A DNA stretch of 64,000 nt from Uloborus plumipes. Its lineage: Eukaryota; Arthropoda; Arachnida; Araneae; Uloboridae. The translations under genes and the position numbers were made by a program. The notes under the pieces were generated by a model. It saw only the letters and a list, made by a program, of their open reading frames with translations, was not told where the DNA came from and ran no database searches. The stretch is from assembly GCA_038373865.1 (NCBI GenBank), contig JAXGGA010004666.1:1-64000 (forward strand), given 5' to 3'. Shown here one piece after another: positions 10,841 through 24,140 of this stretch (within the stretch, counting starts at the first letter, position 1; the number at the start of each line of letters is the position of its first letter).

Positions 10841-13800
10841 GGTGTTGTTTAACTGTCAGAGCATGTTGTGAATGCGTGGTCAGCAAACTGGGTAGTTGCA
10901 CATGTAAGGGTGGGGGATATATGATGTAAATTCCAAGGGGAACATGCATCTACAAATTACTGTATCATCCGTCAGTTCATTAATATTACAATACCAAGAC
11001 TTGCGCAGAAAGGGTATTCAAAAACAGCAGTTGTGCGCATGACGTCCAATGTATGGTTAGTTTTTATTCAAAACAATCATCCCAAGAAAAATTATTTCAT
11101 GCAGTGATTTCAATAAGCGATAGATCATTGCTTTTTTCATATAGGTTCTTCTGCTATAAGATCAATTCTGAAGTTCTATTTCCCCTTTCAAAAATATTTT
11201 TTTTCTGTAAAATATCTTAATGTCCCGTCGCGTTTTCTTCAGGTTTTAAACTTATAGCAATTACTGCAAGTGAGCTCAGAAACTTTTAATTAGCTTCCTT
11301 TACCTAAATTCAGAACTATCTTCATCAAAAGAATTGAAAAAGATTTTTCCTGAAACTAAACGTTTCGGTCTGAAGAGGGATAAATCTTTTCGTTTTCAGT
11401 CTAGGAAATATTTTGTTTTGTTGCATTAAATTCATAATTTATATTTGAATTAGGGTCAGTTGGAGTAAATAGAAACAAAATGGAAATGAAAAAAAAAATA
11501 TTTACCGCTCTTGGTGCCTTTTGAAACTTAAGTGATCTCATACTTACATACTTACACAAGTCTCCCTTGGCAAATCTTTGCCTTTTACTAATATAGTGAA
11601 AAAGTTGATCAGGGTGAAATAATTGTCTTCTATTAGTTTGTCATAGCGAAATCTTGTGCCATTATTTTTTGAGGTATCATTTATACTATTTTTATCAATA
11701 CTGCCTCCTGTTAAAAATTTATTTTATGTCTTTCTGTTTTTTGCAATTTAATAATAAAAATATCTGCATAAAAAGTTTTTCACTTTGAAGCTTTTCTACA
11801 TTCCTTGTATCCTACCCAACAGGGCTCGTATTCAAAAATATATATCTCATAGAAGTATCCGAAAAAAGGTCAATCCGAGGCCTCTCTTTGTTTTTCTTTC
11901 TTTGCAGTAACCAATTAAGAGCTTCTTCACATCTTGAATTCTGCGTGCAATAAACGTCATTGTTTCTTGCAATTAATTACTGTTCAAAATTAGTAAATAA
12001 CGCAAATGCTGCCTGAGTTTGCTAATAAAAGTACTTTTTGTAAATTATTTCATAAATATCAATTCTATTTGTAATTCTTTAAAAGGACGCCATCAACTTG
12101 ACTTAAGTAAACATATTCTAGCTAAAAACTCCTCCTGGGTACATTTATCTATGTCAAATTCTTAACTTCTTGAACTCTCTAAAGAATGTCACTCACAAAT
12201 TCAACTATGTTCAACAATGAAAGACTCTTTTTTAGTCTTATGAAGTCTTGGTCAACCTTATGTATTAAACTTTCTATTTTTTTTTTCTTGACATCAATCA
12301 CAAAAGCTATCTTGACCAGCACTAGGTAAAAAATATCTAAAAAAGTCACATGCCCGAGTTCTCTTTGTATATAGGTTTGCTCTTTCTGTAATGTACTTCA
12401 GAATTCCTTAAATAGCCTAATATCTATCCCAACCGTCTTTAACAATAATAGTAATAATAAATAAACAAATGAAGTAACCTTTGTATCTAATATTTAAAAA
12501 TAAAAACTTCATATTGGTTAAATTAGCATGATAGTAAAGAAAAATATTTTGAATTCGATTAAGCTGTCAAATTCAGGTTAAAGGAGAGAAAACACTGCTA
12601 GCATATTTAATGTGTAAAGGGAATGTATTCGTTTGCTATTTGATAAATAAATTTTGAAACTTTTTAGTGAATTGAAACTTTTAGTAGAACTAACAACGAG
12701 CCGAACCTCACTGAAAATTAAAAATACTGAAAAAACTTTATAGCTGAATGAAAACGCGTTTTTCATATTCTGGTAACATAACTACTTTGATCAAATTATA
12801 AACAAATGTTTAAAAAAATAACAGAGTTTTGCAATTTTCCTGGTTTTTGCAATGCTTTTCTGAACTTTCCTTCGTTTCCACTCCCTTTTACAAGAGACGA
12901 AACAACAAACAGAAACAAAGCAGAAAAAAATAGTTAAGCCTTGTATAATTAAACAAAAATAGCTAATTTGTATCTTGTTTTCATAACATCAACACTACTT
13001 AAGCAAACATTAGGGAGATTTCCATTTAGAAAGCGTGTAATGTAATCTGTTTCGACAGTATGTTTTTCTATTTGAAATATGCTTCCAAAAGCTCTTAACG
13101 CCTTGAACTTTGCCCCTGTCAGATTTGAGGGATGCTTATGCGCTCGTGTGCAGACCTTCTACCATGCATTATAACATTAACTGAAACATACCTTTCTCCC
13201 AAATACGAATAGATGTATGAATACCTATAAATTTCCACTTCTTTTAAGAAGCTTTGAATGAGAGAACATGGAAATATCTGTCTTCAGGGGGTATTTACCT
13301 GGGGATGCTGTTCATCATCATTAAGAGAAGACAATATTTATAGCTGGCATTTTATTTTAAAATAACAAAAATAGTACCATGGGGAAAATTATTTGTGGGC
13401 AGCTGAAAAGTCTTGCGTCTGAAGGCATTTTTCAATAAAAATAATTTTGTTAAATATTGAGCTCATGAATTCTGGGCAGAAAAAAATATTAATCAAACAA
13501 AGGGTAAAATAAATATTAGAAAGCGAAAATCAAATTTGCATAAATAACAACAGGAGGTATGTTTTGCACCTCTGCAAGCGTATTGCACTCATTGAAAATC
13601 CAATATATGCCACCAAAATTTAGTTTTAGCCTTTTAGTTTTCCGTTGAAATCGTAATTCTTGGTAGAATGCAGTAGAAAATTACGGTAACGTTCTTCCAG
13701 ACACTTCTTTGCCAACCACTATCTCTGGGAGAAAAAAGATTACCTGTGTACTGTATCGTGTGGGTGTAATTATGAAAACTAATAACTGGAGAATCAAATC

Positions 13801-15880
13801 TGTTGGGGGGGGGGTGTGAATCTAAATTACTCTAAATTATGAGTGTAATATAAATTTGAATTTTCTCTTAGTAACTTTAAGATGCATTTTCATTTAATTT
13901 TAACAGTATTGCTTCAAAAATACAGTTACGTTTTAAAAACATTGTTGGAGCCGAATGGGACACAAGACGCAATAATGAATATGACAAGCTTTTTTTTCTC
14001 TCTTCTACGCATGGGAACATTAAAAAAATCTTTCTTTCTGTTTATCTTATATTTCAAAAAAGTTTAGTAGTTCTTTTTAAATGTTGGAGTCATTGTTGAA
14101 ATCATTCGTTTTACAATACTTACACAAGTTACGCTTATTTTAAATCAATAACTGATATTTTAGTAGAAAAATTTTCAATTATTGATTAGCAATTCTATTT
14201 ATGATTTCGTGTTTCTGTTTTATTATTCAGATAAAGTTTTTGTACCTAATTATTCAAATCCTGTGTTTTAAACTTTCAGCAAAAAAATATACTGTTGATT
14301 ACGCAATAATAGATCATATTCGAATTTATTTCAAAACATTTTTTTTGAAAGATTTGGTACGAAAATATTGCCAGTCTTTTCAACTTGTAAGCACAAATAA
14401 TAAATTATTTTAGTTCTTAATTACTTTATAAATGAAATAACGGGAACGTCTATAAGTAGTTAGATAAGTTCTTACATAATGCAAAAACTATTGAATTATA
14501 ATAATATTTTCTTCAATGTCCTTCTTCTTCATTCAACTATTAACACAATACTTGTCTACCACTTATTCATGCCAGTATTTGTCATATAAATAAAAATAAG
14601 TTAGTTTTTGTACTTTAAAATAGGGTTCTATTCATTATCATGGAAGTCAAAAATCATTCCCAGACTGACGCCAAACATATAGGGAGCCATTAAATTGAAG
14701 TAGGTGATATTATTTATAACATTAAATAATAGTCGATTTCTAAGGAAAAACTGCTTCATTGTGATGAAAAATAAATATGTCCTAATATATTCTGATTTTC
14801 TTCTTACATTTCTGGAATTTGCATGCTAGAAATTTCAACGAAATGATTGCTGCATTTCTGGCTAATGCATAATGTATGCATGCAGCTGTTATAGGGTGAA
14901 TTCCCGGAGTCTGAAACCATTTCAACTTTTTTTTCTTTACACTTAAAATTTATTTATGGACTAATCGTGACAGTAGTGGCAAACTTGTGAGAAAGTCTTT
15001 TATTTTTCTAATATTTGTTGCCATGATTATGTTCAGGAGGAGAGAAAAATACTGCCCGTATGTCACTTAACAAGTTACAATGTGTTCACATAAGCATATT
15101 TGAACCATATTTTTCAAGTGCAAAGATTTATTCATCTGATAGAAGAAGCTAGTGCGGAAAGAAGTGGACACTGGATTTTGCTTATGTAGTAGTATTTTAG
15201 TATTTTAGTTAATAACGAAAATTAAACGGAATTTTACAGCTTTAGAAGTTTTACATGATTTAAAGATGTATTTTATTAGTTGGAAAAATTGCGGTGTTAT
15301 TCAAATAGACGATAAATGCTTTCACTGTTATGTCTTAGATGTTTATAGAGTAAAAGCTCCTAATACCGGATACTATTTATTGTATATTTTTCTCGATGCT
15401 GTGCCCAACTTTATAGTCGGTACGTTTCCAAACTGATAATTTAGTTTTAGATCAGCTCAAATTCAGTTAGCTGACAATATTTTAACTTATTGAACTACTT
15501 CATAAAATGTATAGTATCTCGGTAATATGTGTACACTTAGTTATTTAGTATCAAAAATATATAATAATTCATATCCAATGGACATTTACAAAGGTTTTGT
15601 GAGACCAATGAACAAAGTTTGTTCATAAACAGACCTACAGAAGCTAGGTTTGTGTCATTTTCCCTCAAATCCCTACAAAAAATATTCCATTTAAATGTAA
15701 GTATCATTCCCATTTATCACCTTTAGAAATCTTCACTTCCGAAAAATCCGTCCAGTTCAAAACGGACAGTGATATCAAAAACATATGGCGCAAAAAAGAT
15801 CATCCTTCTGACCATCCCTTTCTCAAAAAATTGAATCCCTTTATGAAAAAAAAGAGAAAATATTTCAAAGAAAGCATCCA
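10841..15880. other. AT-rich intergenic DNA, no gene recognised
   Basis: About 5 kb of AT-rich sequence with only short ORFs (70 codons or fewer) on both strands, A/T runs and a G-run at 13805-13813. No transposon ends were matched here by eye. Confidence 0.5.
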
Positions 15881-16180
15881 CGGAATTCAAAACTGCCTGG
15901 AATACATTTCAAAGAGTGAATAACGAGGCCTCCGATTACCAACTCTAATCTAAACGGAACGGCCTGTCCGTCCAGCCGTGAAAAAACTTAGCGTAATATT
16001 TATCCTAGGCAGGCCTCTCTCTTTTATGTTCCACGGAGGGTCCTGCGGGCTTTTTTTCGCGAAAGACTGTTTTTGGAAGGCCGCCTCCTCGTTTCCCAAT
16101 ACAATTGAATCGCCCCCGCTTTTCATCTATCAGAAGCAGGATTCCTCCGATCGGCATGGGGTGGCCAAGGCTTGGCGATG
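15881..16180. other. GC-elevated island with homeodomain-like motifs
   Basis: Contains GATTA and TAATC within 25 bp (15934-15952), a K50-homeodomain-type core in both orientations, followed by a GC-rich stretch. The 108-codon ORF starting at 15978 has no family motif and runs into the inverted-repeat element at 16193. I treat the island as non-coding; the regulatory idea is inference. Confidence 0.3.
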
Positions 16181-16192
16181 TGGTAAAAAAAT

Positions 16193-16435
16193 CTGCACCT
16201 CAGAACCAGAACGACGTAAGTCCAAAAATGGCGATTTTCACTTTATTAATGAATTGTATGTAGACTCTTTTTCTGCATCGACCCATGAGAAGAGTATTCT
16301 ATAAAACAAATTCCTTCACAATTGTCTAGTAGCATTGAAAGAGCGCGAATCACATGCTTTGTATGCATCCGACAATCATTTTCCCCATCTCCTGAAAAGA
16401 CACAAAAATGGACTTACGTTAGTCTGGTTCTGAGG
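16193..16435. mobile_element. 243-bp inverted-repeat element (possible MITE)
   Basis: Left arm CCTCAGAACCAGAACGACGT with AAGTCCA following, and right arm (reverse complement) CCTCAGAACCAGACTAACGT with AAGTCCA following, pair over ~30 bp with few mismatches. Both sides are bordered by an identical 9-bp TAAAAAAAT (16184-16192 and 16436-16444), which would fit a Mutator-type duplication. However, it is low complexity, and the left side has five extra bases (CTGCA) outside the arm. The inverted repeat is certain; the superfamily is not. Confidence 0.6.
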
Positions 16436-16739
16436 TAAAAAAATGGGGAGCATAAAGAATACCATATGACCAGAAGGTTGAAATTTTTGACGCTATATAA
16501 TTAAATTTCTTTTTTTTTTTTTTTTGACATTAATTAGTTTATTTGTTATTGTAGTGATGATATATGTGGTTAAATAGTGGAATAAAAATATTTTAATTAA
16601 AAATTGAAATTTAGGTTCGTAATATGTTTTGATTTTTTTGCTATGTTTGTTTAATAGAAGTTCGTAAAAAAATAAATATTTTATTTATTACTAGGCATAG
16701 TATAAGAGAAAATGTAGAATTGTGATATACAGAATCTGT

Positions 16740-17186
16740 TTAAACTTTCGGGGAAAAAATAATTTTTCTAGTTGCCTTTAATGTTAAAGTGTCACTGTTA
16801 ATTGTAACTGTTCTAAAAATATCCTTAAAACAGCTGAATAAAAAATCTTTACGACACATAATATTCAAGGGCTTTTTTAAACGAAGTTTATTTATATTAA
16901 AGCCATTTTTCAGTTCTTGATCTATATTGGTCTTAAATTTTCCAGTAGACTTGAGAAAACTGACAGCGTCTATGTCGTCTGACCATACGGCATGCAAACG
17001 ATCACCTGAGTATACGGTTGGCTTTGAATGTTCTAGGTAAAATGAAATTTTTAGAGCAGTTTCGCACCGGAGAGAGCGATTAGGTGTCTTCATTTTGGGG
17101 TGTCTAAATTCTCGTGGCATGACTATCCACCAATAGAGGGGCCACATGAAAGAAAGGATGCCAGCTCTCGGGGAACTTTGGGGCAA
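16740..17186 (-). other. Open reading frame of 148 codons, unrecognised
   Basis: A minus-strand frame open from ATG at 17186 to a stop at 16740. The N-terminal half lies in a GC-richer patch (16960-17190) and is rich in Pro, Arg and Trp. The C-terminal half is in AT-rich DNA and reads as Lys/Ile/Phe-rich low-information sequence. I see no domain, signal peptide or splice-like edges, and no family is recognised. It may be chance, or a relic of an exon or repeat. Confidence 0.15.
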
Positions 17187-17799
17187 GCGCTAGACCTGAA
17201 AATGGAGAGCACTTCGCATCCCCATTATATGCAAATAAACAAAACAAAAAAAAAAAAGTAATAGTTTTGGCAAAGCTAACCTTGCAACATCGTGAAGGCT
17301 GTAGAAAGCCAGATCACACTATTATGTATGTTGCTATTTTAGCCGCCTGATCTATAGAGTAAATAGAGAAGCTATGAAAATTCTTCTCTCGCTTTTATCA
17401 TTAAATTTGGTTCGTTTTACTTTCAATTCCTGTCACTGTCTTAGAAATCAATTTTGTATTTTCTAAAAGCCCCGATTTTGTACTAGAAAAACCTTTCAAA
17501 AAAAAGAAAAAAAAAAGAAAAGAACTTTAAGAGACTTTTTACATCGTCTGAGAAAAAATTAATTTCAACTTAGACTTCCATCTTTGAAATATTTGTTTGG
17601 AATTCCATCACTAATTTCAATCTTGGTGTGTAAACCTTGGCCGGTTTTTTTTAAAAGAAAACCTTTCTTCAAAAAAAGGAATCGGGAGAAAAAAAAAGTC
17701 AAGTTTGAACAAGGCATTTTAGTTCATAGTGCAGACAAGAACTAGAAAAACATCAAATAAATATTTTCCTTTCTTGTTTGCCGCACTGCTGTACTACCG

Positions 17800-18170
17800 T
17801 TGTGTTCTCAAGCAACAATGAAAATCCCACGAATTGATCCAAAACCAATAGAAACTGGCTCGTCCCTCTATATATGAAAGAAGAGCGCATGATGCAACTG
17901 GTGGGGGAGCGATTGATTTCCCACCTCCCGAATCCATTATCAATTTGCGGGGGAGGAGGAACGGTCGTCCCTTCCCACCGGATACAGAAGCGTGGGAAGA
18001 AGTGGTCTCCGCCAGCGATTCATCTAGTTTGGTGAGAAAAGGATTTTTTGGATGCTTTTCTCTACAATGGGAGTCCATTCTCTTTGCAGGAAGATCTATC
18101 TGCTTCGCCAAGACTACAAAAAGGGATCGGGATAAAAGAACCGTTGCTTTGGGATGAGGGATGATATTCT
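17800..18170. other. GC-elevated island containing a 159-codon minus-strand ORF
   Basis: The longest open frame in the window (minus, 17794-18273) covers this patch, but a plus-strand frame of 70 codons overlaps it and neither has a recognisable domain. DNA-level motifs include 'gagcgattgatttccc' and 'ccattatcaatttgcggggg'; TGATTGAT-like cores recall Exd/Hox sites. It could be a conserved non-coding element; a coding role cannot be excluded from one sequence. Confidence 0.3.
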
Positions 18171-18785
18171 CCTCTGTTGTTACCTGCCACCCACGTTGAA
18201 AATGGAACAATTCTTTAGAAGACGATTTCAAGATAGGGACCAAGATTTCTGAGAGACTTACCGAGCAGATCATTTTCTGTTGTTGACAAAATAATGAAAA
18301 GTATACAAGGAGCTTGCCGTAGAATTGCAGTAGAACCCTGATTTCACGTGTTCTGTCGTACCAATGATGAAAAACGTACCCAGCGGGAAAACGTAAAATT
18401 CAGTTCGGATTGATAATCTAAAGCATATTGTTTAAAAATTGATACCTATCCGATGAACTAGTGGGGACAGTTGTCTTTTGTTATTTTAGATAGTTATATC
18501 TATAACACGTTCCATATTTACAAATATTGCAGTTTTGCTTTTAGTTGGCAAAAAAAAAAAGGCATTCAGAGATTTTATGCTTTGAATCGCCTGATCAGTT
18601 GTGGGAACACCTTCAATTTTCTCTTCTTCGTCTTCTTCGGTTTAATACTATCATCGAAAGTGAGTATTAAATCTGATATTGAGAGAATTTGTGCTGTGAT
18701 AGACGGTACATGCGGCATTGACTTGGGAGAGAACTTTAAGAAGAGTGTCATCAACTTTGGTCGTCTGTTGTTTTTGTGAAGAAAG
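18171..18785. other. Intergenic DNA with a possible pogo-type terminal fragment
   Basis: 'gcagtagaaccctgatttc' at about 18329 resembles a pogo/Tigger terminal repeat (CAGTAGAACCC), but no matching right end was found nearby. Otherwise nothing recognised. Confidence 0.25.
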
Positions 18786-19255
18786 ATGAGATTAGATTAT
18801 TGGGGTTCAACAAGACAGTGCTCGGCCTCATACGGCAAGGGTGTCACAAGATTGTCTCCGCACTGTTACTACCCTCCCCTGGCCTGCCCGATCTTCAGAT
18901 TTGTCCAGAATCGAACATGTTTCAATGTGCATGGGACAGGGCATCCCACGAGTTTGAACGAACTGGGGGCAAGGTTACAGCAAATATGGAACGAAATATC
19001 TCAAGACATCATACAGAACTTGTATGACTCAATGCCAGGCCCGTCATTTAGGGGGGGGGACAGGGGGGGTCAATTCCCCCCACCCTGACTTTGAGAAGTC
19101 AATGTATTTACATATAAAGGGGCGTGGTTTTTGCTGTTTTCCGATGAAATTGCATTGTGTTTGCACTCTTTGCCCCCCCCCCCCTGGAAAAACTTGAAAT
19201 GACGTCCCTGCTCAATGCCCAATCGTATCGCATCGTGCATTCGCGCTAGAGGGGG
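18786..19255 (+). pseudogene. Tc1-like transposase C-terminal relic
   Basis: Frame-shifted remains of a Tc1/mariner-superfamily DDE transposase. Near 18865-18935 one frame reads LPWPARSSDLSRIEHV, the conserved segment around the last catalytic acidic residue (WPxxSPDLxPIEHVW). A second frame, after a +1/-1 shift, reads NELGARLQQIWNEISQ and continues to QNLYDSMP. Beyond the inserted hAT MITE the frame resumes NRIASCIRARGG, the usual end of these enzymes. A stop in the first frame and the missing N-terminal two-thirds show it is dead. The AT-rich tail after 19270 resembles a Tc1 3' end. Confidence 0.85.
19036..19210. mobile_element. hAT-type MITE inserted in the Tc1 relic, copy 1
   Basis: A 175-bp element with ends CAGGCCCGTCATTTAGG and (reverse complement) CAGGGACGTCATTTCAAG. 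It is flanked by a perfect 8-bp duplication CTCAATGC (19028-19035 and 19211-19218). An 8-bp duplication with CAGG ends defines hAT. The interior has long G and C runs that can pair. Removing the element and one duplication restores the Tc1 reading frame, so this insertion is younger. A second copy lies at 58305-58478. Confidence 0.9.
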
Positions 19256-20397
19256 AGGGGGTAACGAAGTATCCCCCCCCTCCGTTCTTTTGCCTTTTTT
19301 TCTAAAATAAATTATCCCTTTTCTTTGATTTTCTTATCATTTACTTATATCAAAGTAGTTATTACGTATGTAAGATTTTGTTTCATTTGAACGACTCCTT
19401 CTTGGTGCGCTAATTTTTAGTGTAATATTTAGATGAGAGAAAACTCTTCCAAGTGTACAGAGTTTTGAAGCAATTCTAAGTAGTAACGTTATAACATGAT
19501 TAAAACTTGTGATGAAGAAGCGAGCCCAATAACAATGAACTCATCTGTTTTCGCCTAAAGTTCGGAAATTCGGGATGCTTGTATTTTTATCTAGCCGGTA
19601 GAACAGTATAATCCTTTCCATCTGTAATTTATTCAATATTACATTTTGCGACACATGCCTGATGAAGAACAAGTCTCAAGGGGTTCAGTATAAATGATCT
19701 TCTTCTATAGCTTAACGGAAAAGATGTTTTTAATGATCGATTTCTTCTGGGAAAATATGTCTGGTAACTTTTTGTACGATGCGTGCTTTTTATTAACTGT
19801 CAATTCTATCACGTATCTAATATTTAAAAAAATCAATTAAAAGGGATACGGTTGGAAAATAACAAATATTTTACTTAGCACTGATTTAATGTATGACTGG
19901 TAAAATATATCAAAATTTATACTGGCGCAATATAAATTTCATAAATAAACATGAGTAAAAATGCAATATGAATTTATTCATTCAATATGCACAAATTAAT
20001 GTGATGTATTCATAAGAATTTTTCCGTTTTGTTCGCGCATTAAGCGTTTTAGTAATAGTAGCGACTGCACCCTTTTTCACCCTATGCAACAAATCGATTA
20101 ACAAGCAAGCAAGATTAATAGCTTAAAAGGGTGATGCATATTATGAGCTAATCGGGAAAGATTTTTTTTATAATCTTTATTGGCTTTGTATAAAATAGGT
20201 TGTAAATAAACACAAAAGAGAAAACGTCCCTTTGTCGTCGCTTCCATAACACCTTTTCACTTTAAACCGACTCTTATCGTTGGGAGCATATCTACGTGAT
20301 CTACGTCACAAGTATTCGACGCTAATAACCTGTATAGCCACAGAAGTTTATCGACAACGATACGTCAGAATAAAGAGAGCACGTGACTGCATTTGAT

Positions 20398-20414
20398 GGG
20401 GGGGGGGGGGGGGG
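20398..20414. repeat. Homopolymer G run (17)
   Basis: Seventeen consecutive G residues, read directly. Its length is likely polymorphic or uncertain in assembly. Confidence 0.95.
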
Positions 20415-23400
20415 CATGGCTGAGGACAAAACGGATCGCCACATCTACCAGACAAAAGAGAGAGAAAAAAATTCACCGATAGAATCTTAGCTCCTGATCC
20501 CACAAGCTGATTTTTTAGCTCTTCGTAACAGATGGTTGGCGCGTGCTGTGTAAAAAGCACCAGTTTTTTTTACGACTTTTGGCAAACGTTTTCTGACTTA
20601 AATATTCCGGTTTTATCGTTATTCTGGTCACAAATTACTACCACCAATAAGGACTGCTTTTTGAAGAATTTCACTACAGATTTGCTGTAAGAATTTTGGT
20701 GTTGTTCGTCAGACGTTGCATTGAAATGCGAAGTACTACTTTTAGAAGATACGTTGCTCGAATACAAAATCAAAAAGTGAAGCACTTGCTGTGCAATTGC
20801 CGTGTCTTTCAGGATGTGCTGAAATTTATTAGGCATTATGTAATATTTTCTCAAAATCCTTAAATTCTATTTCCGTGCTTGTACAATGCATATTGTATGT
20901 CTTGACAAGTTTGTGAAGCAGGATTATCAAATTTTTTTCCGATAATCGTTCTGTCAAAAGGTATTATCATAGGCTATTGCACTTTTTCAGAAACTACGTC
21001 CTACCATCACTCCGTTCTTTTTGAATGAAGATATTTTTTCTCTGACAGAGTTCTTCTAAAAATTATTTTACAAACTAGTTATTTTAAAAACTGAGCTCGA
21101 CGTCGCGTAGACGCCTTAAAAAAACCCAAAATTTTCAGTTTTTTTTAGAAGCTAAAATTCACTATTGTTTGTCTTATGACTAAGTTTGTCATCTGCTAAA
21201 ATTGAAAAAAAAGTCTTTTAAAGTCTTGAAGTTAGATTTTGCTTTTCTCTAAAATATAAACCGAATCAATATCTTTTTGGGTAATTTTGATGCATCAAAA
21301 GTGGGTTCAATGAAAGTTTTTTTTTTTTTTTTAAATTCAAATTTCCTTACTCGGGGTTTGGAAAAGATTCAAATTTCTCAGTAAAGCGTTTTCTCAGTAA
21401 GCGTTTTCTCATAAAGTGTTTATTTTGACCAAAACTCTACCCTTTTTTATTTATATATTTTTTATTTCGATTAAATTTTATTTTCAAACATTTTTTATTT
21501 TATTTTATTTATTTATTTTGCACCCAAAAAGTAAATATGTAAGTTAAGCATCGAAGTACTAATCTCTTGTAAACAAAATAAAATAAATAATAACTAAAAT
21601 CAGATTAATTTTATTAGAAGTTCGTTTAATTGATTGTCTGTTGAACCAACCTTTGTTTTACCTATCTTAACATCCTAATTTCAATTGCTATATTTGTATA
21701 CTTTTTTTAAACTTAATTTCTCAATTTGCTCTTCGATTTTTTTTTTTTTTTTAGATTCATCTTGACAAAAAATGTATCGTCAATTGCTTTCAATTTCATT
21801 TACTTACTATTTTCTCTTATTCATAGAGTTAAGTATTATTTTTCAACTCCATCATATTTACAGCAACATTTCTTTTCATTTTGCACATTGAACCCATTTT
21901 ATATCTCATAAAACACTAATTAGAAAGATACCACACGAATCTATTGTACTTTCAGGTGTTCCTTTTTAGGGAAGCATATTATTACGAAACACTACTAGTA
22001 TATTCGGCTTTTTCAAATAATAATACTAATAAATAAAGGAAAAGAAATAATAAAAAAATATATGAAAGAAGAAAACGAAAAATCATTAGATTTCTGAGAA
22101 AGCTAGTTCACAATTAATTGCATTTTAGATAAGCGATTTCTTTCCCAAGTTATATTTATGAATCAAAAGAAAAAGGAAATTTACTTTTATAATTTTATAG
22201 TAACAATCATGAGAATAAGCTGAAAACATTTGAAAACATTATCGTTAAAACTAATTTCATTCTCAAATTACGAGAACTGCTAAAAAAAAAAAAAAAAAGA
22301 TGCTATAAAAAAACTGAAAACAAACTGTAATCACTGACCCAAATATTGAATATCCGCAAGAATTTGCGTACCGCCCAATGTTAATTGTTACTATGCCATC
22401 AAGTAATTTATCATGCTTGGAATGGCAACAGAGGAAACTTCAGTCGATCCATTTTCATTTGTTATTCTCTCTATTTGTTTCAGTCGCATAATTTACACGT
22501 GTACAAAAAGGATTTGACTCTACAATCTTTTGTCCGATTCACTCATATACCTCACTTAATAATACTGAAATAAATAAATAAGAATAAAAAAAAAACAACT
22601 TTCGTGCGAATAGCTACGAGAACAACAGGTTAAGCGGAACTCGGAAAACGAATTGTTTCGGCTTGGCTTCACATCACTTCACTGGCACTCAGTGAATGAA
22701 AACCTCTGATGAAGACGGTTACAGTTTATTTTATTTCGAGCTAAAACGGTCACGCTCTTATGCCTCTAATATCATCCAAGGATAAGTGTCTGAGGGGATG
22801 TGCAAGAAGAAAATAATTTACAACGTAACACACACTAACCCAATTCAATTCTCTCCACCTCATAACTTCTAGTAAGAAGTGATATACTCATTTTTTTTTT
22901 TTTGCTACTTTTCAGTTCATTAATTAAAAAATATTCACACTCTTTGTTTAATTTTTTCATACTTGTTCTATAACAAGTCACAAACATTAATGAAAAAACA
23001 ATGTGCCAAAACTATTTTTCCTCAAAAACTGTTTGAGTGATGAATAATTCACGCATTTGTTGCTCGCAGCTTGTTGCTCTCAGCTTGTCGCTCGCAGATT
23101 AGACAGTATTAATTGTTGGATAAAATTTCGATCACTAGACATTTCGGAGTAGTTGTTTTCATAAAAGAATGTTGTAGAAAAGAAATTTGAAACCAGTAAT
23201 TTTGTATCGTTACAAATTAGTACAGGTAAATCACCAAGCGGGGTATTATGTGCTCAGCAATGGTTAGACACAACTGTATGTTGGTTCGAACTGAGAAAGC
23301 TGTTTCAACTAAATATCTAATTACTAAGCTTGCATAAATTGGCTATTAGTAGTTACCAGGCATCAAAAATACTGATTAAAATCTAGCGTACATTCTTTGC

Positions 23401-24046
23401 GAACCGTAATTAAAATAATTAAAATTTGCTCATCTCCTTCACTGCTCCACGAGAAACGCAACTGACCTACATGAAAGACATAATTCACTTAGTTGTTTAG
23501 TTTCAATTTCAACATTCCTTGTTCACAAAGTATTTTAATTACATTGCTAATGCAATAATTGGAGTAATTTTTCATCAGTTTTTTGGGATAAGTGCTACAT
23601 TATGCTATTCTTCCAAGTTTTGGTAGTTATTTTTGCAGTAGCTTTATTTGTGCAAGCCATGTGCTTGTGGGGTGAATATCAAATATAGGGGAGAAAATAG
23701 ATGAAATTGTAAGGAAATAGATTAAATTAATTAATTCATTCATTCATGTTCTAACTGTTCATACAACTGCATGAATACATAAACATTCTTGATGGTATAA
23801 TTTAATCTATACAAAAACAAGCGTAAATTTCAAAGAATCTTCAAAACCGAGATGAAAAGAAATGTATTACACCTTCATTATAATTGTACCTGTACAGAAA
23901 AAAAATCGATATGATATGTTATTAATTGAAAATCATTGTATTCTATATGGATTTTATCACACTAAGAACGAAAAGAAATAATAGTGATTTGACTGTGCTT
24001 CTGATTTACCATACATCAGCTATACTTTTAGTAACTAACTACATTT

Positions 24047-24140
24047 GTAATATACCGCCAACTCGTATATTTCTATGTATTCTTGTCTTAGCCCTTGCTT
24101 AGGGGCGGTTACTCACTGCTTCATACAACTACATTTGTTT
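24047..24140. repeat. Interspersed repeat, relative of the 4.2-kb and 37.5-kb copies
   Basis: Shares 'atataccgccaactcg' with the 37.5-kb copy, and 'cttgcttaggg' followed by 'ttactcactgc' and 'tacaacta' with the 4.2-kb copy. Unnamed family. Confidence 0.5.

Noticed and set aside
17794..18273. Longest ORF (159 codons, minus strand) as a host gene
   Set aside because: No domain, no splice context, and an opposite-strand frame overlaps it. GC-rich DNA has fewer stops, so length alone is weak evidence.
18329..18400. Pogo-type terminal repeat 'cagtagaaccctgattt'
   Set aside because: Only one end is visible with no matching right end, so it is not listed as an element.
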